From Nannocystis pusilla (GTDB lineage: Bacteria > Myxococcota_A > Polyangia > Nannocystales > Nannocystaceae): a stretch of 64,000 bases of DNA. The DNA lies in NCBI RefSeq assembly GCF_020073745.1, contig NZ_JAIRAU010000057.1, forward strand, positions 340,001 through 404,000, read 5' to 3'. Below the pieces are notes generated by a model. That model worked only from the letters and a program-made list of their open reading frames with translations, did not search any database and was not told the origin of the DNA. Shown here piece after piece: positions 51,286 to 59,699 of the stretch. A program made the position numbers and the translations under genes. The stretch's first letter is position 1, and the number at the start of each line of letters is the position of its first letter.

Positions 51286-51903
51286 ATGACCGACAAGAGC
51301 ACCCGCGCGCAAATCGTCGAGGCCGCAGATCAGCTGTTTTATCGCAAGGGCTACGAGCACACGTCGTTCTCGGACATCGCGGATACGGTGCAGATCTCGC
51401 GCGGCAACTTCTACTATCACTTTCGCACCAAGGATGAGATCCTGAGCGCGGTGATCCAGGCGCGCCTGGCGAAGACGCGCGGGATGCTGGGGCGCTGGGA
51501 GAGCGATGGGGAGACTCCCGCGGATCGCATCCGCAGCTTCATTCACATCCTGATCGTCAATCGAGCCGACATCAAGCGCTACGGCTGCCCGGTCGGCAGT
51601 TTGAGCACGGAGCTCGCCAAGCAGAACCACGCGTCGCAGGCCGAGGCGAACGAGCTCTTCACGCTGTTCCGCGTCTGGCTCAGCCGGCAGTTCGAGCTGA
51701 TCGGCTGCGCCGACGCGGATGCCTTGGCGATGCACGTCCTGGCGCGGAGCCAGGGGATCGCCACGCTGGCGAACGCGTTCCACGACGAGAAGTTCATCCG
51801 CTACGAGGTGAAGCAGCTGGAGGACTGGCTGGCCTCGTGTATCGCGCCGAAACCGCGAGCGCTCACGGCGCGGCGCGGCGCCAAACGGCCCGCAGGGCAC
51901 TAG
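51286..51903 (+). CDS. TetR/AcrR-family transcriptional regulator
   Basis: A 205-residue regulator. The N-terminal helix-turn-helix is typical: IVEAADQLFYRKGYEHTSFSDIADTVQISRGNFYYHFRTKDEIL (residues 10-53, in pieces). The C-terminal ligand domain includes Cys residues (YGCPVGSL, ELIGCADA) that could sense an electrophile or oxidant. It probably represses its own operon through the tandem palindromes upstream. The next gene starts 16 nt after its stop. Confidence 0.92.
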   Translation: MTDKSTRAQIVEAADQLFYRKGYEHTSFSDIADTVQISRGNFYYHFRTKDEILSAVIQARLAKTRGMLGRWESDGETPADRIRSFIHILIVNRADIKRYGCPVGSLSTELAKQNHASQAEANELFTLFRVWLSRQFELIGCADADALAMHVLARSQGIATLANAFHDEKFIRYEVKQLEDWLASCIAPKPRALTARRGAKRPAGH

Positions 51904-51919
51904 CTAGGACGGAGCTCCA

Positions 51920-52207
51920 ATGTTCATTGTACTGCTCAAATTCTCCGACAACAAGGACCGGGCCGGCCAGTTCATGGCGGGCCACAACGAGTGGATCGCG
52001 CGCGGCCTCTCGGAGGGCGTCTTCCTGGTGGTCGGCAGCCTGAGGCCGAACGCCGGCGGCGCAATCGTGGCGCATGGCATCCTGCTAGACGAGCTCCGGC
52101 GCCGCGTGGACACCGATCCGTTCGTGGCGGAGAACGTCGTGTCAGCGGAGATCCTCGAGATTGCCCCGTCGAAGGTCGAGGACCGGCTGCGTTTCCTGCT
52201 CGGGTGA
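51920..52207 (+). CDS. YciI-family protein
   Basis: A 95-residue ferredoxin-like-fold protein of the YciI/YCII group: FIVLLKFSDNKDRAGQFMAGHNEWI with the conserved His22 (GHNEW) and a central Asp (DPFVAENVVSAEILEI). YciI relatives are small dehydratases or hydrolases of uncertain substrate. Placed between a TetR regulator and a DNA glycosylase, so probably co-induced with them. Confidence 0.85.
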   Translation: MFIVLLKFSDNKDRAGQFMAGHNEWIARGLSEGVFLVVGSLRPNAGGAIVAHGILLDELRRRVDTDPFVAENVVSAEILEIAPSKVEDRLRFLLG

Positions 52208-52213
52208 GGCCGC

Positions 52214-52828
52214 ATGAGCGCGACATTCGTAGGACCCGACGCTCGGCCGCGCTGCCGCTGGTGTAGCGCGGCGCCAGAATTCCTCGCCTATCACGACACA
52301 GAGTGGGGCTTCCCGGTCGCCGACGACATCCGGCTGTTCGAGAAGCTGAGCTTGGAAGCGTTCCAGTGCGGGCTGAGTTGGCGGACGATCCTCGCCAAGC
52401 GCGAGGGTTTTAGGACTGCGTTCCATGGGTTCGACTTCGACAGGATCGCAGGCTTCATGGAGCGCGACGTCGAACGCCTGATGGGCGACGACACGATCGT
52501 CCGCCACCGCGGCAAGATCGAGGCGGTCATCCACAACGCGAGCTGCGCCCGCAAGCTCGTCGCGCGCGAGGGCTCGCTGGCAGCCTTCATCTGGCGCCAC
52601 GAGCCGCTCGCGAGCTCGCTCGCGCCGTCTCAGACCGAGACCCGCTCCGTGGCGTCGGCGGCCCTGTCGAAGGCACTACGGGCCGACGGCTGGAAGTTCG
52701 TCGGCCCTACCACGGTGTACGCGTTCATGCAGGCGATGGGGCTGATCAACGATCACGTCGAAGCCTGCGCGATCCGGGCCGACGTCGGGCGCGCCAGGGC
52801 GGCGTTCAAGCGCCCCGGACGGTCCTGA
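52214..52828 (+). CDS. tag: DNA-3-methyladenine glycosylase I
   Basis: A 204-residue Tag-family glycosylase that removes 3-methyladenine from alkylated DNA. Zinc ligands are visible: CRWC and YHDTEWG at the N-terminus and NDHVEACAI (HxxxC) near 177-185. The catalytic region FEKLSLEAFQCGLSWRTILAKREGF and GDDTIVRHRGKIEAVIHNA are typical. It is 6 nt after the YciI gene in the TetR operon, suggesting the regulator may respond to alkylating or electrophilic compounds. Confidence 0.93.
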   Translation: MSATFVGPDARPRCRWCSAAPEFLAYHDTEWGFPVADDIRLFEKLSLEAFQCGLSWRTILAKREGFRTAFHGFDFDRIAGFMERDVERLMGDDTIVRHRGKIEAVIHNASCARKLVAREGSLAAFIWRHEPLASSLAPSQTETRSVASAALSKALRADGWKFVGPTTVYAFMQAMGLINDHVEACAIRADVGRARAAFKRPGRS

Positions 52829-52849
52829 AGCGCTCGTCCCGCCCTTGCC

Positions 52850-53075
52850 AAGCGCCGGCTCGGCACGCGCTCGCGGAGCGGGCGGGGCTTGGCAGGGTGC
52901 TCATGGGCCGCGTGCTGCTCGCGCTCGCCGTCGTGCTCGTCACCGCTGTCGTCGTGATGTGGCAGCTCTACCGGGTCGAATCGCGGCGCTTTTTCGTCGA
53001 GCCGGACGCCCTCCTCGTCGGCGCGCTGGTTCGGTCCCCTTCCTGGGCGACATGTCGCCAGCGCGATGAATGGCC
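52850..53075 (+). pseudogene. Internally deleted copy of CaCA antiporter gene
   Basis: Encodes HALAERAGLGRVLMGRVLLAL (matching the start of the antiporter at 27724, LAERTGFGRVLVGAVLLAL) directly joined to AVVLVTAVVVMWQLYRVESRRFFVEPDALLVGAL (matching its C-terminus). The ~230 residues between are missing; the junction lies at the repeated GCGCTCGC. A further frameshift precedes the relic FLGDMSPAR end. Similarity continues past the stop (ATGAATGGCCG), so the whole locus was once duplicated. Confidence 0.82.
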
Positions 53076-53377
53076 GCTTGCCCGGCTCTCCGGCGCGGGC
53101 GAGCTCGGCGGCCCGGCGCCATTCGCGTCTCATGCCAGGTTCCGGGAGTCTGGCGTGCGGCGCGGCTCCCTGTACCTCGAGAAGATCGAGGACGGGCGAC
53201 CCGTGGTCCGGCATTCGGCGGCGTCGAGAACCGTTCGGCGCGACGGCGCGAGCTCGCGGGTCGGGAGCGAATGCGCCGAGCCTGTCGCACACGTCGGGTC
53301 CGGTTGATTGCAATGACGCTCATGTCATAGTGAATGATGGCGCGACGTCGCGTCGACTCCCTGCCACGGAGGTCCGC

Positions 53378-53716
53378 ATGAGAGCGACATTCCTCAGCCT
53401 CGTATTCGTCTTCGCAGTCGGATGTGCCACCGCGCCGCCGACGCAGGCTCTGACTACCTCGATCGCCTCGGTGAATACTGCAGAGGAGCTCGGCGCGTCG
53501 CAGGTGCCGCAGGCGGCGCAGGTATTGCGATACGCCAAAAAAGAGGTCGTCTGGACCCGAGCGCTGATCGCCAACAGGAAACATGAGCGGGCCCAGCGCA
53601 TGGCGCAGCGCGCCGAGAGCGACGCGGCGCTTGCGATCGCTCTCGTCCGCGAACACGAGGCCCGGCAGGCGGCCGAGCAGGCCGCGGTCACGGGCAAGGC
53701 GACGCCAAACCCCTGA
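53378..53716 (+). CDS. Small DUF4398-like lipoprotein
   Basis: A 112-residue lipoprotein: signal MRATFLSLVFVFAVGC (lipobox AVGC, Cys16), then an alpha-helical region rich in Ala, Glu, Gln and Arg (QAAQVLRYAKKEVVWTRALI, HERAQRMAQRAESDAALAIALVREHEARQAAEQAA) likely to form a coiled coil. This resembles the DUF4398 module that precedes OmpA domains, and such a fusion follows 17 nt downstream. GGAGG lies about 6 nt before ATG 53378. Confidence 0.78.
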   Translation: MRATFLSLVFVFAVGCATAPPTQALTTSIASVNTAEELGASQVPQAAQVLRYAKKEVVWTRALIANRKHERAQRMAQRAESDAALAIALVREHEARQAAEQAAVTGKATPNP

Positions 53717-53733
53717 TCCTCACGGAGGTCGTC

Positions 53734-54561
53734 GTGTCACCAAGATCGCTCATCCTCATCGCTGCCTTCCTCGTCCCGACCGCCTGCGCCGAACGGATCC
53801 CGCAGGAGCTCCGAGACGCCCGCGAGTCGTATCGAGAAGCGGCCGCTGATCCGACGACTCGGCAGGAGACCCCGGCGGAGCTCGACGATGCGCGCCAGTC
53901 GCTGGCGAAGGCCGAGCGCTCGTTCGTCGAGGAGGGTAACTCCCCGAAGACGCGCGACCACGCCTACATCGCCACGCGGAAGGCGGAGCTCGCCCTGGTT
54001 CTGGCTCGCACCGCTGATCACGCCGAGGCTGCCAGGAACGCGGAGCTCTGGCGAACTCGCGACGTCCTCGCCGCCGAGCAGGCGGAGAACGCCACCAACG
54101 CGTCTCGCCTGACGGCCGAGCAGGAGCGCCGAGCCGAGGCCGAACGTCGCGCGGCGCTGGCGATCGCCGCCCTGGCCCGGGTCGCGGCGGTGAAGGACGA
54201 GGAGCGCGGGACGGTCGTGACCCTCTCGGGGAGCGTCCTGTTCGCCAGCGGCAAGTCCGAGCTGCTACCCACGGCCGCCTCGCGGCTCACCCAGGTCGCC
54301 GAGGCCCTGGTCGCCGGCGATCCCGACGCGACCTTCGTCGTCGAGGGCCACACGGACTCGTCGGGGAACGAGGACTTCAATCAGAAGTTATCGGAGGCCC
54401 GAGCGCAGGCTGTCCGAGACTTCCTCGTCTCCCGTGGGGTCGCGGCCGATCGCATCCAGGCCCGCGGCGTGGGCGAAGCTCAGCCCGTCGCCGACAATTC
54501 ATCGGCCGAGGGCAGAGCCAACAATCGGCGCGTCGAGATCATCATTCCGCCCTCGCAGTGA
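53734..54561 (+). CDS. OmpA-family lipoprotein with DUF4398-like helical domain
   Basis: A 275-residue protein: signal with lipobox PTAC near Cys18; an alpha-helical domain (about 25-145) with ELRDARESYREAA and AELALVLARTADHAEAARNAEL; then an OmpA domain with GSVLFASGKSELLPTAASRL, VVEGHTDSSGNEDFNQKLSEARAQAVRDFLVSRGV and NNRRVEIII. The GHTDSSG and RRVEI elements are intact, so peptidoglycan binding is expected. The start is GTG 53734 with CGGAGG upstream. It forms an operon with the preceding lipoprotein. Confidence 0.9.
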   Translation: MSPRSLILIAAFLVPTACAERIPQELRDARESYREAAADPTTRQETPAELDDARQSLAKAERSFVEEGNSPKTRDHAYIATRKAELALVLARTADHAEAARNAELWRTRDVLAAEQAENATNASRLTAEQERRAEAERRAALAIAALARVAAVKDEERGTVVTLSGSVLFASGKSELLPTAASRLTQVAEALVAGDPDATFVVEGHTDSSGNEDFNQKLSEARAQAVRDFLVSRGVAADRIQARGVGEAQPVADNSSAEGRANNRRVEIIIPPSQ

Positions 54562-54595
54562 CGCTTCGTCGGCACGCCCGCTCCTCGTCCGGCAG

Positions 54596-54599
54596 CTAG
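54596..54599. repeat. Target-site duplication CTAG, left
   Basis: CTAG directly outside the left inverted repeat of the IS1380-type element; matched by CTAG at 56343-56346. Confidence 0.8.
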
Positions 54600-54617
54600 C
54601 CCGGATTTCTCACCACG
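54600..54617. repeat. Left terminal inverted repeat of IS1380 element
   Basis: CCCGGATTTCTCACCACG; reverse complement is found exactly at 56325-56342. Counting the symmetrical target bases the match extends to 23 bp. Confidence 0.9.
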
Positions 54618-54763
54618 CACAGCGGAGCCTGCTGAGCGGCCGCCGTCGACCTGGCGCGGGGCGCTCGGACGGCGGTGACATGAGCCGCAAGCGACGGACG
54701 GCGAGCGCGCGAGATCGAGCTGTATGCCGGCTTACAAGTCCGGCGGGCGCCTTCCGAGCGACA

Positions 54764-54777
54764 TGTCCATGAGGACA
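54764..54777. repeat. Iterated palindrome TGTCC-N4-GGACA, copy 6
   Basis: Spacer ATGA. The only one of the six copies outside a gene; it lies in the non-coding left part of the IS element. Confidence 0.7.
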
Positions 54778-54839
54778 GACGACCTCCTGCGCAGAGAGGC
54801 GCATCCATCACGCGGGATGTTGTCGAGGCCGTCAGCGTT

Positions 54840-56285
54840 TCATGAGTGAGCTCGGCGGAGGTTGTCGAGGGCTCGCCACCAGACATGCTGGAAGGGAAAG
54901 ACCGAGCTGAGGGAAACGCAGATGCGGCGGACCGAGGTCGTGACGATCGCACCGATCTTGAGCAGCCGCGTGCGGATCGTGGAGACCTGGGCGTGCGCGA
55001 GTTCGGTGCTGGCGAGGGCGATTCGGCGGAGCTCGTTCAGGATCATGTACGCGACCGAGGAGAGCCAGAGGCGCAGTTGATTGGCCCGCAGCGTGTGCGC
55101 GCTGGTGCGGTCGGCGAAGAGGCCGAGTTGCTGCTCCTTGATCCGGTTCTCCATGTCGCCGCGGGCGCAGTACAGGTCCTCGTAGAGGCCGCGGGCGTCG
55201 TACTCGTCGCAGGACAGGTTGGTGGCGACGAAGCGCGGGTTCTCCTTGTCGGTCGTGTATTCGGCCTTGCCGATCACGCGACGTTCGCAGGACCAGGACC
55301 GGTTCGTCTCGTATCGGAAATCCTTGAAGACACGTGCGTTCTTGCCGGTGCGCTCGGCGATGGCGCGGGCCTCGTTCATGTCGTCGTCGATCTCCGCGAT
55401 TAAGCGAGAGTTCTTCTGCAAGCCCAGGACGAAGAAGAGCCCGTTATCCTCGCACCAGCGCATGATGTCGTCCCGACAGAAGCCCGAGTCGCCGCGCACG
55501 ATGATCCGCGCGCCTGGCCAGCGCGCGAGGATCTGCGCGACGATCCGTTCGAGTTCCTCGACCGCGTGGCTGGCCGGCTGCTCGTTGGCGGTGTTCAGCG
55601 CGGCACCGAGGAGGAAGTCGCCGCAGAAGACGTACAGCGGCAGGTAGCAGTAGCCGTCATAGAAGCCGTGAAAGAAGCGGCCCTCCTGCTGACCGTGCAC
55701 CGGGTCGTCGGTCGCGTCGAGATCGAGGACGATCTCCGCCGGCGGTTCAGCGTGCGCGGCGAGGAAGGTATCGACGAAGAGGCGCTGGATGGCGTGGTCG
55801 TCGTAACTGATCTTCTTGTAACGCTCGTCTCCCGCGACGCTCGGCGTCGCCAGCTCCAGGCGGTTCAGTGTGCTCTTGCCCGCCAGCGCGTGACCCCGGT
55901 CGCGCTCCCGCTTGCGCTGCTCGCCAGTCGGATCGGCCTTGCCGACCGCCAGCGCGAGCAAGGCGTCGTCGCGGAGTGTGTCGTGGTCGTTCAGATCCTC
56001 GTAGCCGCACAGCAGACCCAGCACGCGCTGCGCAAGCAGCTCCTCGACGGTGTGCTCGATGCGGCTCGGATCGCGGTGGTCCCGGAAGCAGGACGCAAAC
56101 CTTCGAAACACACCTGAACTCTTGGTCAGCTCGCGCAGCAGCAGCAGACCGCCGTCCGAGCTGACCCGTCCCGCGTCGAACGCCGCCTCGACACGGCGTC
56201 GACCGGCAGGTTGAAAATCGAACTCGGCGCGGATACACCTTGTCGCGTTCCGGCCGTACCACTTGGTGAGAGCATCTCGTTTCAC
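54840..56285 (-). CDS. IS1380-family transposase
   Basis: A 481-residue DDE transposase of the IS1380/ISEcp1-type family. Visible marks are SSDGGLLLLRELTKSSGVFRRFA near 42, LDLDATDDPVHGQQEGRFFHGFYDGYCYLPLYVF (first Asp region, about 190-225), IIVRGDSGFCRDDIMRWCED (second Asp, about 265) and the C-terminal RGDMENRIKEQQLGLFADRTS with Glu (about 375), then FRANQLRLWLSS-like helix. No frameshift or stop interrupts it, so it may be active. Confidence 0.93.
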   Translation of the reverse strand: MKRDALTKWYGRNATRCIRAEFDFQPAGRRRVEAAFDAGRVSSDGGLLLLRELTKSSGVFRRFASCFRDHRDPSRIEHTVEELLAQRVLGLLCGYEDLNDHDTLRDDALLALAVGKADPTGEQRKRERDRGHALAGKSTLNRLELATPSVAGDERYKKISYDDHAIQRLFVDTFLAAHAEPPAEIVLDLDATDDPVHGQQEGRFFHGFYDGYCYLPLYVFCGDFLLGAALNTANEQPASHAVEELERIVAQILARWPGARIIVRGDSGFCRDDIMRWCEDNGLFFVLGLQKNSRLIAEIDDDMNEARAIAERTGKNARVFKDFRYETNRSWSCERRVIGKAEYTTDKENPRFVATNLSCDEYDARGLYEDLYCARGDMENRIKEQQLGLFADRTSAHTLRANQLRLWLSSVAYMILNELRRIALASTELAHAQVSTIRTRLLKIGAIVTTSVRRICVSLSSVFPFQHVWWRALDNLRRAHS

Positions 56286-56324
56286 ACCCGCTCTAACTCG
56301 GGAAGTACGGCCGGAATTCCTATC

Positions 56325-56342
56325 CGTGGTGAGAAATCCGGG
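56325..56342. repeat. Right terminal inverted repeat of IS1380 element
   Basis: CGTGGTGAGAAATCCGGG, exact reverse complement of the left end. The element's right end is 59 bp before the start of the acyl-CoA synthetase gene. Confidence 0.9.
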
Positions 56343-56346
56343 CTAG
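56343..56346. repeat. Target-site duplication CTAG, right
   Basis: Direct copy of 54596-54599 on the other side of the IS element. Confidence 0.8.
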
Positions 56347-56401
56347 CGACCGGTTGCGACCCGCGGGCGCCTGCGGCCGACCCGGTCCACACTGCACAGT
56401 C

Positions 56402-58573
56402 ATGAGCGGCGTCACGCGAAAGATCACCCCGACCCGCGTCCCCGAGCCGGCGCGGGTCGACCCCGTCCTCGTCGAGGGCGAGCACCTCGAGCCTTACGAG
56501 CTCGACCCCGAGGGGCTGGGGCTGGGGCACGTGCTGGCGCCGTGCTCGGTGGCGCTGATCGGAGCCAGCCGCGACGAGCGGGCAATCGGCCACCGCCTGC
56601 TGCTGAACCTGCTCGCCGCCGGCTTTCAGGGTCCGATCTTCCCGGTCAACCCGCATGCCGAGAGCGTCGCTGGAGTGCCCGCGTTCGCCAGCATCCGCGA
56701 CATCCCCGATTCGGTCGAGCTGGCCGTGATCGCGGTGCCGGCCGCGGCGGTGCCCGCCGTCGTCGACGAGTGCGCCGAGCGGGGCGTCCGCGGGCTCGTC
56801 GTCGTCAGCGCCGGCTTCCGCGAGATCGGACGGGAGGGCGCGGCGCGCGAGCGGCGGCTGCTGCAGCGCGTCCGCGAGGGCGGCATGCGCTTGGTGGGCC
56901 CCAATTGCCTCGGCATCATGAACACCGCGATCGGCCTCGACGCCACCTTCGCCCCGGTGCGCCCACCGCCGGGCAAGATCACCGTCCTGTCGCAGTCGGG
57001 CGCGCTCGGCGTGGCCCTTCTCGACGGCATGGCGCGGCTCGGCCTCGGCCTGTCCTCGTTCGTCTCGATCGGCAACCGGGCTGACGTCAGCAGCAACGAC
57101 CTGCTGCGCTACTGGGAAGACGACGACGCGACCGAGATCGTCCTCCTGTACCTAGAGTCGTTCGGCAACCCGCGCAAGTTCAGTCAGATCGCGCGGCGGC
57201 TGGTGCGGAGCAAGCCGATCGTCGCCGTCACGGCGGGGCGCAGCGCCGCCGGTCGGCGCGCGGCCTCGTCGCACACCGCCGCGGCCGCGACCTCCGATGA
57301 CGCGGTCGAGGCGCTGCTGGCCCAGACCGGCGTGATCCGGGTCGACACTCCCGAGCAGCTGCTCGACGTCACCCGCGTGCTCACTTCGCAGCCGTTGCCC
57401 GCCGGCGACCGCGTGGCGATCGTGGGCAACTCCGGGGGTCCCGGCGTCCTCGCCGTGGATGCCTGTGTCGACGCCGGGCTCCGCGTGACCCAGCTCGGCG
57501 AATCGACGCAGTACGAACTGCGGCGACTGCTCGGCCCCCACGCCGCGGTCGAGAACCCCGTCGACATGATCGCCTCCGCCACCGCCGCGCACTACGAGCA
57601 GACGCTGAGCCGTGTCCTCGCCGACGATGCGGTCGACATGGCGCTGGTGATCCACACACCGATCGTCGAGCCCGCCGACGACGTCGTGGCAGCGATCGAG
57701 CGCGCGGTCGTGGGCGCGCGCAAGCCGGTCGTGGTGGCCGCGCTGCTGCCCGCGGTCACGCCCGGGGTCGCAAGCCCGCGCGCGCTGCCCTGCTTCACGA
57801 GCCCCGAGCCGGCCGCGCTCGCCCTCGGCCGTGTCGCCCGCCACGCCGCCTGGCTGCGCCGTGACCCCGGCGTTGTCCCCGAGCTCGCCGACATCGATAG
57901 CGAGGCCGCTCGCGCGCTCGTCGAAGACGCGCTGCAGCACCATGACGACGTGTGGCTGGACCTCGACCGCGCCGTCGCGCTCGTGCGTGCCTATGGCGTT
58001 CCCGCGATCGCCACACGCCGTGCTGCGAGCGCCGACGCGGCCGCGCTCCTCGCCGAGGACCTCGGCTTCCCCGTGGTGCTCAAGGCCGCCTCCGGCGCGA
58101 TCCTCCACAAGACCGAGGTCGCCGCGTTGCGCCTCGATCTGCGCGACGCCGACGCCGTGTGCCGGGCCTTCGCCGAGCTCGCGCCGGCCGGTCCCGTCGT
58201 CGTCCAGCCGATGGCGGGCCCGGGCGTCGAGCTGATCGTCGGCCTCGTCCGGCGGCGAGCGTTCGGCCCGCTGCTCATGTTCGGTGCCGGCGGCGTGGCC
58301 ACAGAGCTGCTCGCCGACCGCGCCTTTCACATCCTCCCGCTCACCGACGTCGACGCCCGCGAGCTCGTCCGCGGCCTGCGCTCGAGTCCGCGGTTGTTCG
58401 GTTACCGCGGCGCACCACCGGCCGACGTCGCCGAGCTCGAGGCGCTGCTCCTGCGCGTCGGCCAGCTCGCCTGCGAGATCCCCGAGCTCGAGGAGCTCGA
58501 CCTCAACCCGGTGATCGCCTCGCCTCGCGGCGCGGTCGCAGTCGACGTCAAAGTCCACCTGCGCCGCCCCTGA
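56402..58573 (+). CDS. ADP-forming acetate/acyl-CoA synthetase (fused alpha-beta)
   Basis: A 723-residue NDP-forming acyl-CoA synthetase. Domain order: CoA-binding domain (SVALIGASRDERAIGHRLL near 55; GPNCLGIMNT near 175), succinyl-CoA ligase-like domains with the phospho-His loop SSHTAAAATSDDAVEALLAQ near 300 (family SHTGALAG), and a C-terminal ATP-grasp domain (FPVVLKAASGAILHKTEVAALRLDLRDADAV near 560; ELEELDLNPV at the end). No GNAT acetyltransferase domain is attached. It interconverts acyl-CoA, ADP and Pi with acid, CoA and ATP; the acyl substrate is unknown. The IS element separates it from its original upstream region. Confidence 0.9.
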   Translation: MSGVTRKITPTRVPEPARVDPVLVEGEHLEPYELDPEGLGLGHVLAPCSVALIGASRDERAIGHRLLLNLLAAGFQGPIFPVNPHAESVAGVPAFASIRDIPDSVELAVIAVPAAAVPAVVDECAERGVRGLVVVSAGFREIGREGAARERRLLQRVREGGMRLVGPNCLGIMNTAIGLDATFAPVRPPPGKITVLSQSGALGVALLDGMARLGLGLSSFVSIGNRADVSSNDLLRYWEDDDATEIVLLYLESFGNPRKFSQIARRLVRSKPIVAVTAGRSAAGRRAASSHTAAAATSDDAVEALLAQTGVIRVDTPEQLLDVTRVLTSQPLPAGDRVAIVGNSGGPGVLAVDACVDAGLRVTQLGESTQYELRRLLGPHAAVENPVDMIASATAAHYEQTLSRVLADDAVDMALVIHTPIVEPADDVVAAIERAVVGARKPVVVAALLPAVTPGVASPRALPCFTSPEPAALALGRVARHAAWLRRDPGVVPELADIDSEAARALVEDALQHHDDVWLDLDRAVALVRAYGVPAIATRRAASADAAALLAEDLGFPVVLKAASGAILHKTEVAALRLDLRDADAVCRAFAELAPAGPVVVQPMAGPGVELIVGLVRRRAFGPLLMFGAGGVATELLADRAFHILPLTDVDARELVRGLRSSPRLFGYRGAPPADVAELEALLLRVGQLACEIPELEELDLNPVIASPRGAVAVDVKVHLRRP

Positions 58574-58609
58574 GTCGGGACCGCTTCATGAGTGCGGGTG
58601 AGATCCGCG

Positions 58610-59397
58610 ATGACCGACGTGCCGGACGTCGCCTACGAGGCCGACATCGGCGGAGTGCTGGCGCAGAAGATGGCGAACGAGGGACACGACGGGCACGCGC
58701 AGACGACCGCGCCGCTCCGCGTGCGACGGCCGCGGAGCAGACTCGCGGTGCATCGCGTCGCTCTCGTGCTCGCCACGTCGTTCGCTGGCTGTGCGCCCAC
58801 GCTGGTGCCCGCCGAGGATGTACGAGTGGTCGAAGCCCCCGGGCGGGCCGCCGCGGCCGCTTGCGCCGGGGTACGAATCACCGCTTCCGCCGGGCCGTGG
58901 CGCGGGTTTCCGCCCGGCTTGCCGCGCTTGATGACACCGATGCTCGTCGCCGTGGAAAACGACGGCGGGCGTCCAATCGAGATCCGGTACGATCATTTTG
59001 CGCTGGTCGGCGCGCGGACGTTCGCCGCCTTGCCGCCGTTCTGGACGATCGGACAGGTGGAGCCGGTGACGCCGGTCTACCCGTCGTCGGGGTTCGCGGT
59101 GGCGCCGTGGCTCGCGGCGTCGTTCCCTGCCCGGCCCGTGTTCACGGACGACTTCCCGTTCCACACCGACTACTACGACCGCCACTTCACCGAAATCGCC
59201 CGTATCTACCGGCCATCGCGGGACATGCGGCGCAAGGCCCTGCCCGAGGGGGTGCTGGCCCCGGGCGGCCGGATCGTCGGATTCGTCTACTTTGAACGAG
59301 TCGAGGGCATGGGCCGGATCCTATTCGTCGCCAGGCTGGTCGCCGCTGGTGAGGGCCGGCACTCGGCACTGTCGAGATCCCGTTCCACCGCCGCTGA
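58610..59397 (+). CDS. Putative lipoprotein, frameshifted near its C-terminus
   Basis: An exported protein of unnamed family with hydrophobic signal VALVLATSFAGC (lipobox FAGC) about 45 residues from ATG 58610; GTG 58748 would give a normal-length signal peptide and may be the true start. The body has LMTPMLVAVENDGGRPIEIRYDHFALVG, VYPSSGFAVAPWLAA, FHTDYYDRHFTEIARIYRPS, ALPEGVLAPGGRIVGFVYFE and ILFVARLV (in pieces). At about 59357 the expected ending (LGTVEIPF, then HRR and stop at 59397) lies in the adjacent frame, so one base is missing. A fragment of the same family is fused into the relic at 29972-30042. Confidence 0.6.
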
Positions 59398-59699
59398 GCC
59401 CACGAGCCGCCGGTACGTCTGCGCCGGCCTCGTACTCGTCGCCGCGATCACCTTGCCCGGCGCGACTTGCGTTCGCCTTCCCGATCCATCCTTGATCGGT
59501 TGTCCCGCCTCTTCCTGGCTGCTCATCACCCCGGCGTTGTGTCCGAGCAGCGCCCGGTGGTTTGAGACGTGACCATGTCGTCCGATCTCGAAGGGCCGCC
59601 CCATCTCTCATGTAGCAAGAATGTACGGGCCTGCTTGATCGGCGTGTGGCAGCCGCGGCGGCGGATCCAACAGCGTCGGACCTGCTGCAGCCGCGGTGA
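59398..59699. other. Intergenic region between convergent genes
   Basis: About 300 bp between the frameshifted lipoprotein and the permease stop. No gene or clear terminator hairpin recognised. Confidence 0.45.

Larger units (their letters stand above)
54600..56342. mobile_element. IS1380-family insertion sequence, complete
   Basis: A 1743-bp element bounded by perfect inverted repeats of at least 18 bp starting CCCGGATTTCTCACCACG (54600-54617 and 56325-56342) and flanked by CTAG duplications. It carries one intact transposase gene on the minus strand and about 220 bp of non-coding sequence at its left end, which includes an iterated palindrome copy. Intact ends, direct duplications and an open transposase indicate a recent insertion. 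Confidence 0.93.
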
